Below are positions 9,767 to 17,756 of a DNA stretch of 64,000 bases, piece after piece. This DNA is from Planctomycetota bacterium (lineage in GTDB: Bacteria > Planctomycetota > Planctomycetia > Gemmatales > Gemmataceae), in contig JACPPF010000046.1 in the NCBI GenBank assembly GCA_016191165.1, forward strand, positions 19,912-83,911, in the 5' to 3' direction. Under the pieces are notes generated by a model. The model worked only from the letters and a program-made list of their open reading frames with translations. It had not been told where the DNA came from and did not search any database. How positions within the stretch are numbered: the stretch's first letter is position 1; every line of letters starts with the position of its first letter. Position numbers and translations under genes: made by a program.

Positions 9767-10803
9767 CAGTGCGAAATCGGTCCCTGCGGCACCGCTAGCT
9801 CCGGCATCTCGCCAGCCTTCCATAGCGGTGGAGGCCCTTTCGCTCGCAGCATCGCGACGATTGCCTCAAAATCGGCAACGCGCTCCAGCATCATGATTTG
9901 GCGATGAATCTCCTTGCCGGGCTTGAGCACGCGCGAGTACCAGCCGCCGCACTTGCGGAAGGTCAAGCTGGCGTGCCGTTCGCCTCGTTGCTCCACGAGG
10001 AGTTGATAGTGCCGGGTCATGAAATCGAGTCGTTGGTCGTAGCTCGGCGTCGCGCCGATCTCGCCCGTGCGTTCCCAGGAGGAAAGTTGGGCGAAGATCC
10101 AGGGGTTGAGCAAGGCGCCGCGCCCAATGCCAATGCCCGCGCAGCCGGTCTCACGAAACATGCACTCGGCATCCGCCGGGCCACGCACGTCGCCATTGCC
10201 GATGATTGGCATTGCCTCCACCGCTTCCACAACGGCGCGGATACCAGCGAGATTGACCTTGCCGGAGAAGCCCTGCTCGCGTGTTCGGCCATGGATGATG
10301 ACCGCGGCGACGCCGACTTGCTCGAAGGAGCGGGCCAGGTTGGGAGCCGTGAGATTGAGGTCATCCCAGCCGAGCCGCATCTTGACGGTGACGGGAATAC
10401 GGACCGCCTCGACGATGCCGCGGACGAGCTGGGTGGTCCCGGTGACGTTGCACATCATCGCCGAGCCGCCGCCGTTCTTGACGACCTTGGCGACGGGGCA
10501 GCCCATGTTGATGTCAATGACATCCGCGCCGTACTCTTCCAGCCACTGGGCGGCGTCACGCATCTCGGCAGGATCGGATCCGAAAATCTGCACGGCGAAC
10601 GGCGCGTCGTCAGGGCACGTCTCAATATATTCATTCGTCTTGCGGCTCTTCATCGCCAGGGCGCGCGTACTGACGAGCTCCGTGGTCGCCAGCCCCAGCC
10701 CACCGAGTTCGCGCACGGCCACCCGGAAAGGCAGGTTGGTGTAACCAGCCAGTGGTGAAAGGAAGTAGCGGGAAGCAAGGGTGAGTGAGCCGAGGCGCAA
10801 CAT
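9763..10803 (-). CDS. dusB: tRNA-dihydrouridine synthase (DusB-like)
   Basis: PLAGYTNLPFR, VQIFGSDPAEM, DINMGCPVAKVVKNGGGSAMM, IIGNGDV. Confidence 0.9.
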   Translation of the reverse strand: MLRLGSLTLASRYFLSPLAGYTNLPFRVAVRELGGLGLATTELVSTRALAMKSRKTNEYIETCPDDAPFAVQIFGSDPAEMRDAAQWLEEYGADVIDINMGCPVAKVVKNGGGSAMMCNVTGTTQLVRGIVEAVRIPVTVKMRLGWDDLNLTAPNLARSFEQVGVAAVIIHGRTREQGFSGKVNLAGIRAVVEAVEAMPIIGNGDVRGPADAECMFRETGCAGIGIGRGALLNPWIFAQLSSWERTGEIGATPSYDQRLDFMTRHYQLLVEQRGERHASLTFRKCGGWYSRVLKPGKEIHRQIMMLERVADFEAIVAMLRAKGPPPLWKAGEMPELAVPQGPISHW

Positions 10804-10848
10804 TTTCTCGAATGCGTTTAGCCGCTCGCCTTGGGCGAGCGGTGAGAC

Positions 10849-11763
10849 CTAGGTCGAATACAACCACCGTCCCAGGATCATACCGGGTATCACGAGCACC
10901 ACCAAGAGCAAGCCGAGGCTGCCGGCGAAGGCGCTGGCCATCAGGGCGTCAAGCACAATCAAGCCGAAAATCGCCCGCTTGATGACGGGCTGAACTCGCA
11001 CCGGGTCAGGCCGACGAATGGCGCGCAGGACCGCGACTCCCAGGTATGCGCCGAAGCCTGCGAGAAGATACGGAAACAGCCACGAAGGTTCGGCATAGCG
11101 CGAGGTTTCCAGCAAGGCGAGGGCCGGGATCGTCAAGGCCAGCGAGAGCGCGGCGAGCATGACGATCGCCGCCGCGATCAGCATCGACTGGCTGCTGAGC
11201 CTCGCCTCGGTTCGTGCAAACCAGGTGACTCCCGCGGTATAGGTTCCCACGATGATCGCCAGCAGCCAGCCCCAGAACGGCGGCATCACGTTGGCGATCG
11301 ACAGACCCAGCAAGACATTGAGCAGCCGGCAACCGCCCATCAACACCGGCCCGGCCCAGGTCGCCTTGGCAACTCCATCATAAAGAAAGATCGCAACCAC
11401 CAAAAACGCCGCAATCGGCAGCGACCTCAAGCGCTGAGCCTCCACCAAGAAATCCGCCAGCCCGGCAAACGCCAGACCGCCGAGCATCAAGGCGAAACCC
11501 AGCGCAAAAGCCACTCGCAGCGTGATTCGCCCCGACGCAATGGGCCGGCCAGGCCGCTCCAGGCGATCCTGATCGAGGTCGAAATAATCATTCCACACCA
11601 TGCCCGACCAGTAAAGCAGCGTCGAGGCCGCCAGCAGGCACAACAGCACATGCCAGTGCGACAACAACAACCCCGTCGCCACCGCGCCGAGGAAAATATC
11701 CGCCAGCGACGTGAACGTGTTCGGCAATCTCACGAGCTGGGCGTAGACAAGGATCGTTCGCAT
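10849..11763 (-). CDS. UbiA-family prenyltransferase (EboC/SCO3242-like)
   Basis: NDYFDLDQDRLERPGRPIASG motif, polytopic membrane protein. Confidence 0.75.
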   Translation of the reverse strand: MRTILVYAQLVRLPNTFTSLADIFLGAVATGLLLSHWHVLLCLLAASTLLYWSGMVWNDYFDLDQDRLERPGRPIASGRITLRVAFALGFALMLGGLAFAGLADFLVEAQRLRSLPIAAFLVVAIFLYDGVAKATWAGPVLMGGCRLLNVLLGLSIANVMPPFWGWLLAIIVGTYTAGVTWFARTEARLSSQSMLIAAAIVMLAALSLALTIPALALLETSRYAEPSWLFPYLLAGFGAYLGVAVLRAIRRPDPVRVQPVIKRAIFGLIVLDALMASAFAGSLGLLLVVLVIPGMILGRWLYST

Positions 11764-11815
11764 GGAGGTTCCCGATTGCAGTCGATCAAATCCGGGGCCC
11801 GCCGTCCCTGGGCCT

Positions 11816-12658
11816 TCAGGCTTCAAGAATCGCTCGAACGCGCGAAAGCGCCGTGCGCGCGGCCGGGTCGGGATCGTCAATATACGGATAGAGTTCGATC
11901 GTGACCCAGCCGTCGTAGTTCATGGCACGGATGGCCTTCAGGCATGCCGCGAAGTCGATCGCGCCTTCGCCGGGGACCAGATGATGATGCACGCGGGTCG
12001 CGGCAATATCTTCCAGGTGGAAGTGCCGGATATATTTGGCGACACGTGGGATCGTTGTCGCCGGGTCGTCGTTCACGCAGTAGGAGTGACCGATGTCGAA
12101 ATTCATACCCACCGCCGGCGACTGCATGTGCTGCATGAATTCGAGGAACTGGTCAGCCGTCTCGATCAACAGTCCCGGTTCCGGCTCGACCAAAAGCAAC
12201 ACGCCTTCCTTTTCCGCATGGTCGGCGACCGGCTTGATCATCTCGACGAATAGCTTGAGAGCCGCGGACCACGACTGCCCTGGCTCGACGGGCCCGCCTG
12301 GCTCGGTGGTGATGCACGGCGCGCCAAGTTCCCTGGCCAGCGTCAGTGAACGTTTCGTGTGCTCGATGCGTATTTGCCGATAGTGGCGGTCCGGTTCGAT
12401 CCAGGACGGGTGCCAGTATTTTTGCCGCGGATCGTTGACGGCGTGCATCATGAACGCGTTGATGTTCGAAATCGCGAGTTGGTTGTCGGCCAGCGCCGCG
12501 CGGATCGCCTGTTTTTGCTCGGCCAATAGGTACGCGGGCCAGGCGTGCGGCACGTCGGCCATGATCTCCACGCCCTGGTATCCGATGGAGGCGAGTCGGC
12601 GCACCGCTTCTGGGAATGAGAAGTTGAGATAGGCATTGGTGCTGAAGGCTAGTTTCAT
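11816..12658 (-). CDS. Sugar phosphate isomerase/epimerase (AP_endonuc_2 TIM barrel)
   Basis: MKLAFSTNAYLNFSFPEAVRRLASIGYQGVEIM; LLVEPEPGLLIET; NFDIGHSYC; HFHLEDI. Confidence 0.85.
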   Translation of the reverse strand: MKLAFSTNAYLNFSFPEAVRRLASIGYQGVEIMADVPHAWPAYLLAEQKQAIRAALADNQLAISNINAFMMHAVNDPRQKYWHPSWIEPDRHYRQIRIEHTKRSLTLARELGAPCITTEPGGPVEPGQSWSAALKLFVEMIKPVADHAEKEGVLLLVEPEPGLLIETADQFLEFMQHMQSPAVGMNFDIGHSYCVNDDPATTIPRVAKYIRHFHLEDIAATRVHHHLVPGEGAIDFAACLKAIRAMNYDGWVTIELYPYIDDPDPAARTALSRVRAILEA

Positions 12659-12845
12659 AAGGTTGCTTTTTTCCTTTTGGTCCGACGCGCGTGGTGCCAG
12701 CGCCTCCCCGCTGATTGTACGCCCGCGAACGCCAAGGGCGATGAAATTGCGATGGGGCGTCCGGTTGCCGTAGGGCAGGTGTGCCAGCCGGACTTTTTTC
12801 GAACGCGGTCAGGCTGGAAGGCCTGACCCACGCCCGATACACTGA

Positions 12846-14486
12846 ATGTACTATTTCCCCCCCAAGGTGCTGGCCAACGTGGAGATTCCCTCCGACAACA
12901 CGACGGGAGCCGCACAGACCAACCGCCGTTATGCGCGGATGGCGATCTCCTTTTTTGCCGTCGATCCGGTGCAGGTGGAGCGTGCGTTGCGCGCCGTCCA
13001 GGAACGCCAGGGGCGGGGCGAGAACGTTGATTTTCTCACCGCCTTGACGGCGGCCAAGATCCTTTCCAAATCGCAGGCCGAACATTTGCGCCTGGAGAAA
13101 GCGCCCGCGGACCAGGCCGAGGAGGACGCCAGTCGGCGTCGGCCCACGAAGTTCGACCCGGCGGCCGGCGCGCCCGCCGGCGACCTCACGCGCATCGGGC
13201 CTTATCGCATCCTGCGCCGCCTCGGCGCGGGAGGCATGGGCGCGGTTTATCTCGGCTTCGATGGCGCGGGGAATCGGCAGGTCGCTCTGAAAATCCTCTC
13301 GGCCGAGCAGGCGCCGAAGCAAAACATTCTCCAGCGTTTTCAGCGCGAGGGCCGGCATGGCGCCTTGCTCGTCCATCCCAACATCGTGCGCACCTTCGGC
13401 GCCGCCCAGGACGCCGAGACGGGGCTTCACTTCATCGTTCTGGAATACGTCGAGGGAATCACCGCCCTCGATCTCCTGGACCGGGCCGGGAAACTGCAAA
13501 TCGGCGATGCCCTGCACATCATCCTCGACATCGCCCGCGCCCTGGAGCATGCCCACAAGAGCCAGATCATCCATCGCGACATCAAACCGGGCAACATTCT
13601 CGTCACGCCGTCGGGGCTGGCAAAACTTTCCGACCTTGGATTGGCGAAACGCCGCGACGACCCGGCTAGCCTCACCCACGCCACCCAGGGCATCGGCACC
13701 CCCTATTACATGCCCTACGAACAGGCGATGAACGCCAAGATGGCGGACGAACGCAGCGACATTTATGCCCTTGGCGCCACGCTCTACCATCTCCTCACCG
13801 GCGAAGTCCCTTTCCCCGGCGAGTCGTCGCTGGAAATTGTCGAGAAAAAGGCGGTTGGCGTCTTCCGCCGCGCGAGCGAAATCAACACGGAGATTCCCGT
13901 AACCCTCGATGAAATCCTGACCCGCATGCTCGCGCGCGATCCCGCCAGCCGCTACCAGACCGCCAGCGATGTCATCGTCGATCTGGAACGTTCGCATCTT
14001 GCCGCCAAGATTCCGAGCTTTGTGCAAATCGACTCCGCCCTGCAAGATCCCGTGGTGGTGGAGCGTTTGACTTCGCCGGTCGAGACCACGCAGCCCGATT
14101 TGCAGTTGCAATCTGCCGCCCAGGCCAAAAAGGCCCGCGAGCAGCAGATCTGGTTCTTGCGTTACCGTGATCCGCGTGGCAACCTGGTGAAAGCGAAAGG
14201 CAGTGCCGCGAATGTGCTCGAACGCATCAAAAACGGCACGATTCCGGCGAATGCGGAGGCCTCGCTGAGCGCCCAGGGAAAATTCAAGCCCCTGGGACAA
14301 TGGCCGGAGTTTCAGACAGGCCTCGCGGCGGCTACCTCGCGCGAGCCGGAAGAAAAGGCGAACCCAGCCGAGGCGTGGGCCGAGCGATCTGGCCGCGGCA
14401 GGTGGCTTTGGCTGGCCGTTGCCGCGGCGGGGATCGGCGCCGTTGGCCTGGTGCTGACCACGGTGTTCCTCTGGGTATGGAACTAA
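12846..14486 (+). CDS. Serine/threonine protein kinase with C-terminal GYF_2-like region and TM helix
   Basis: YRILRRLGAGGMGAVYLG, HRDIKPGNILVT, DLGLAK, GTPYYMPYEQ; C-terminal TM WLWLAVAAAGIGAVGLVLTTVF; start uncertain. Confidence 0.9.
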   Translation: MYYFPPKVLANVEIPSDNTTGAAQTNRRYARMAISFFAVDPVQVERALRAVQERQGRGENVDFLTALTAAKILSKSQAEHLRLEKAPADQAEEDASRRRPTKFDPAAGAPAGDLTRIGPYRILRRLGAGGMGAVYLGFDGAGNRQVALKILSAEQAPKQNILQRFQREGRHGALLVHPNIVRTFGAAQDAETGLHFIVLEYVEGITALDLLDRAGKLQIGDALHIILDIARALEHAHKSQIIHRDIKPGNILVTPSGLAKLSDLGLAKRRDDPASLTHATQGIGTPYYMPYEQAMNAKMADERSDIYALGATLYHLLTGEVPFPGESSLEIVEKKAVGVFRRASEINTEIPVTLDEILTRMLARDPASRYQTASDVIVDLERSHLAAKIPSFVQIDSALQDPVVVERLTSPVETTQPDLQLQSAAQAKKAREQQIWFLRYRDPRGNLVKAKGSAANVLERIKNGTIPANAEASLSAQGKFKPLGQWPEFQTGLAAATSREPEEKANPAEAWAERSGRGRWLWLAVAAAGIGAVGLVLTTVFLWVWN

Positions 14487-14637
14487 TCTCCCATCCTTCC
14501 CAGTCTTCTCGGCTGAGAGGCGCCTGGCTCTCTCACTCATGCCGCTATAGGGGAAGGGCCGAAAAGCCCCTTGCGGCTTGATCTTGCCAATCACCTATTC
14601 TTGTGTTATCCCTCCGCCGCTCACGGAGGATAATACG

Positions 14638-15531
14638 GTGGCAAAAAGACGGGTAACACCCGCGTACACCACCCAGCTGGGGCGCGCCTTTCACGGCGAT
14701 GCGGCTGAGGTGCTGCGCCATATCGCGGACGAATCGATCGCGCTCGTCTTCACGTCGCCGCCGTTTGCGTTGCGCCGACAGAAAGCGTATGGCAACGTCT
14801 CCGCTGACGAATATATCCAGTGGTTTTGGCCCATCGTCGAACAGGTCCGGCGCATTCTCAAGCCCGATGGCAGCTTCGTCATGGAACTCGGCGGCGCCTG
14901 GAATCGCGGCAGCGGCACCCGCTCGTTGTTCCCCTATGAGTTGCTGATTCAACTTGGAAAAATCTTTTACCTGGCCCAGGATTTCTACTGGCACAACCCC
15001 TCGCGCCTGCCGACACCCGCCGAATGGGTTACCATTCGCCGCACGCGCGTCAAGGAAGCCGTGACCCACATCTGGTGGCTGTCGAAATCAACCGAGCCCA
15101 AGGCCGACAACCGCCGCGTGCTCGTGCCGTATTCCAAATCGATGAAGCGTCTGCTGAAGGACGGCTACCAGCCAGCGCTGCGGCCATCGCAGCACGAGAT
15201 TGGACCGCACTTTCAGCGCGATAACGGCGGCGCGATTCCGCCGAATGTGTTGACGGTGCCGAACACGCGGTCGCATGACACGTACCTCTTCAAGTGCCGT
15301 GCCGCGGGCCTGCCAATTCACCCGGCGAGGTTTCCGCCGGAGTTGCCGGATTTCTTTATTCGCTTCTTGACGCACGAAGGGGACCACGTCCTCGACCCGT
15401 TCGCTGGCAGCAATGTGACCGGACAAGTGGCGCAGACGCTGGGACGGAAGTGGACCAGCATCGAAATCAACGCCGACTATGTGGCTGGCTCGCGTCTGCG
15501 ATTTGATGACGACGCGAAGGAGGCGGCGTAA
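14638..15531 (+). CDS. Site-specific DNA methyltransferase (N4-cytosine type, beta-like motif order)
   Basis: Motif IV TSPPF, later motif I DPFAGSNVTG; GTG start with GGAGGA RBS. Confidence 0.85.
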   Translation: MAKRRVTPAYTTQLGRAFHGDAAEVLRHIADESIALVFTSPPFALRRQKAYGNVSADEYIQWFWPIVEQVRRILKPDGSFVMELGGAWNRGSGTRSLFPYELLIQLGKIFYLAQDFYWHNPSRLPTPAEWVTIRRTRVKEAVTHIWWLSKSTEPKADNRRVLVPYSKSMKRLLKDGYQPALRPSQHEIGPHFQRDNGGAIPPNVLTVPNTRSHDTYLFKCRAAGLPIHPARFPPELPDFFIRFLTHEGDHVLDPFAGSNVTGQVAQTLGRKWTSIEINADYVAGSRLRFDDDAKEAA

Positions 15532-15540
15532 AAGAAACCC

Positions 15541-15580
15541 TCGTTTAGCGCTCGCCTGGCGGCAGACGGGCGCTAAACGA
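15541..15580. repeat. Palindrome TCGTTTAGCGC...GCGCTAAACGA between convergent genes
   Basis: Near-perfect inverted repeat, same family as 29803-29844 and 55252-55314. Confidence 0.7.
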
Positions 15581-15588
15581 AGCAAGGG

Positions 15589-16281
15589 CTATCGCTTCCG
15601 CAGTAGGTTCAGGTGCCGATCGAACTTGTCCTCCATGTAACGGTGGATGTTGGTCAAGACGCGAATATCGCCGGCGGTGACAGCCCGCCCGCCGGTCATC
15701 TCGCCATCGACGTCGGCCAGGACGCGGTCGAGTTCCGCGAGCGTGCGGCCAACCACTTCGAGGCGTTCGTCGAGCTGGTCGCCTTTCATGTTCTCGGTGA
15801 TGCTCCAGAATCGCGTCGCGTCGGCAAACGCCAGCTCGTGCTTGCGGTTGTCCTCAAACTTCTTCACGGCGCTGGAATCGAAGAGCACCTTCAGGAAGCG
15901 ATCATGGTCCCGACCCAGGCGATGCACGTCGCCGTCGTGAATCGGTTCCTCCTCCTGCATCATCACCCGGCGAACGACGTTGCGACCTTCGCGCGTCATC
16001 GCGTAGAGCTTCTGGCCCATCTTCACGAGCCAGCCGCGCCGCGCCAGGCCTTTTTCGCCCATGATGCTGCTGAGAATCTTGTTCGAGTCCGGATACTTTT
16101 CCGCATACCCTTTCAGGCCGAAAGTGCTCGGAAACCTCTCCCATGATGCGACAATCAGCGCTTCGGCCGTGAACGGCGATTGTCCTTTCTTCTCGAGGTT
16201 TTCCGCCGCCAGGAGAATCTTCTCCGGAACGGTGAAATCATCCACATTCGGTTTCGTAGAAGTAGACACTGGGTCCCCCAA
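15589..16281 (-). CDS. Hypothetical protein with probable winged-helix N-terminus
   Basis: Long ORF; basic N-terminal segment SIMGEKGLARRGWLVKMGQKLYAMTREG. Confidence 0.6.
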   Translation of the reverse strand: MGDPVSTSTKPNVDDFTVPEKILLAAENLEKKGQSPFTAEALIVASWERFPSTFGLKGYAEKYPDSNKILSSIMGEKGLARRGWLVKMGQKLYAMTREGRNVVRRVMMQEEEPIHDGDVHRLGRDHDRFLKVLFDSSAVKKFEDNRKHELAFADATRFWSITENMKGDQLDERLEVVGRTLAELDRVLADVDGEMTGGRAVTAGDIRVLTNIHRYMEDKFDRHLNLLRKR

Positions 16282-16551
16282 TCGTCAAGGTTTGCCTGAA
16301 CTGGATTCGAACCTCCTTTTGGTTACGATCCCCAGGGAGATTGAAACAAACTGGACCCTCTGCGTCAAATAGATTTATGAAATGTGCGGAAAGGAAATTG
16401 CGTCGCCTGCCAGCGCCTTCGCGAGGACTGCCGCACTTTGTTCCAGCTGCAAGAACTACCGCGACGCAGCGCGCCGATTCGGCAAAGTTCTAAACGGCGA
16501 TCCAAATGTAATTTGCGTTCATCAACAATTCACACTCGCGCGATTATTGAC

Positions 16552-17679
16552 TCAATCGCTTTCTTCAAGCAGCGTCTCGCTTTTCATGATTTCACGCAAC
16601 AGAACCGTCGCATAACTTCCCGCCGGCAGCGTGAACGAAACGCGAACGCCTTCGCTTTCCGGGACAGCTGCGAGATCGGCAACGTAGATCAGATTGTGCC
16701 GCCGAGTCCCTTGCAACATCTTGCCGAAACCGTGAAACGACGCGCTGGTCAACCCAAACGCTGACAGCGTCAACTCCTCGCGCCGAGCTGCTTCTTCGCT
16801 GCTGGCGAACATCTTGCGGCCGAAGATCGGCCCGGCGGTCACGATTTCGCGTGCCTCGAATCGGCCTTGCTCGGTGGGCACGTCGGCCGCGACGAACATG
16901 CCGCCGAACGGGATCTTGCACATCACGTCCCCGGGCAGGACCGTGCGCAACAGCCCATCGCGAAAGCGCTGGGCCAGGCTGTGATTGAAGAGAGCCGATT
17001 GCGCGGCGGACACGGCCAGCTTCTTGAGGAAAGGGCTACGCACGGGCTTGGCGGGCTTCTCGCCGCGCAGGAGTGCAAGCCCCAGGTGCAGCGTTTCCCC
17101 ATCGCGGCCGAATCGCTGCGGGCCATAGTAATTGGGCAGACCTTGCTGGCGAATGCGCTCGATCACAGCGATTTCTCCCCTCTCCCCTTGGGAGCGGGGC
17201 CGGGGGTGAGGCGAGCCGTCCACCGTCGCCCCCGCTCCCTCTTCCAGAGGCAGAGGGGAGGAAAAACGAATAAGAATGCGAAACCGATTGCCATGCAAAT
17301 GCCCGGCCCGAAGCTTATTCGTGTGTTTGCTGACGCTCAGGACCTTGATGCCCTCGCCATCGAGTTGGGCGAGGCGCGATTCGACCACGGCGGGAACGGA
17401 GACCATTTGGCGCGTGACGGCACGCCGGTCTTTGAGCCCCGCCGTGCCAACCTCGCCAACGGGAAGGTCGAGCCGCCGGGCGATCTGACGCTCGAAATAT
17501 TCCGCCCCCATGTCGCGTTTTTCGATCCAGAGATAGAGAAACTCGCCCTGCCCACTCGGCTGATAGGCGGGGATCTCCTCGACCTCGAAATCTTCGGGAA
17601 TTGTTTTGATCTTCCCGCCCAGGCCAGGTAAATCGGAGGTAAGAAGTGGCGGTTGCAACACGTCAGCAAGCGAGAACAT
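16552..17679 (-). CDS. truD: tRNA pseudouridine(13) synthase TruD
   Basis: PEDFEVEEIPAY, VGTAGLKDRRAVTRQMVSV, LRAGHLHGNRFRILIR, GLPNYYGPQRFG. Confidence 0.9.
   Translation of the reverse strand: MFSLADVLQPPLLTSDLPGLGGKIKTIPEDFEVEEIPAYQPSGQGEFLYLWIEKRDMGAEYFERQIARRLDLPVGEVGTAGLKDRRAVTRQMVSVPAVVESRLAQLDGEGIKVLSVSKHTNKLRAGHLHGNRFRILIRFSSPLPLEEGAGATVDGSPHPRPRSQGERGEIAVIERIRQQGLPNYYGPQRFGRDGETLHLGLALLRGEKPAKPVRSPFLKKLAVSAAQSALFNHSLAQRFRDGLLRTVLPGDVMCKIPFGGMFVAADVPTEQGRFEAREIVTAGPIFGRKMFASSEEAARREELTLSAFGLTSASFHGFGKMLQGTRRHNLIYVADLAAVPESEGVRVSFTLPAGSYATVLLREIMKSETLLEESD
17176..17259. repeat. REP-like GC-rich palindromic element inserted in-frame in truD
   Basis: TCCCCTCT/AGAGGGGA and GGGAGCGGGG/CCCCGCTCCC inverted arms; encodes SPLPLEEGAGATVDGSPHPRPRSQGERGE. 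Confidence 0.75.
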
Positions 17680-17756
17680 GCACGGACCCTTTCCGATTGC
17701 GACGAACCCTTGGTGTGCGCGGCGAAGTTGTCAGTCTATCAAACGGAGGATGACCA

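Noticed and set aside
12153-14594. 813-aa minus-strand ORF
   Set aside because: Antisense to a clear Ser/Thr kinase and same-strand overlap with the epimerase gene; Arg/Gly/Ala-rich shadow ORF typical of high GC.
16384-16764. 126-aa plus-strand ORF with CVACQRL start
   Set aside because: Runs into truD on the opposite strand; no RBS and no family signature.
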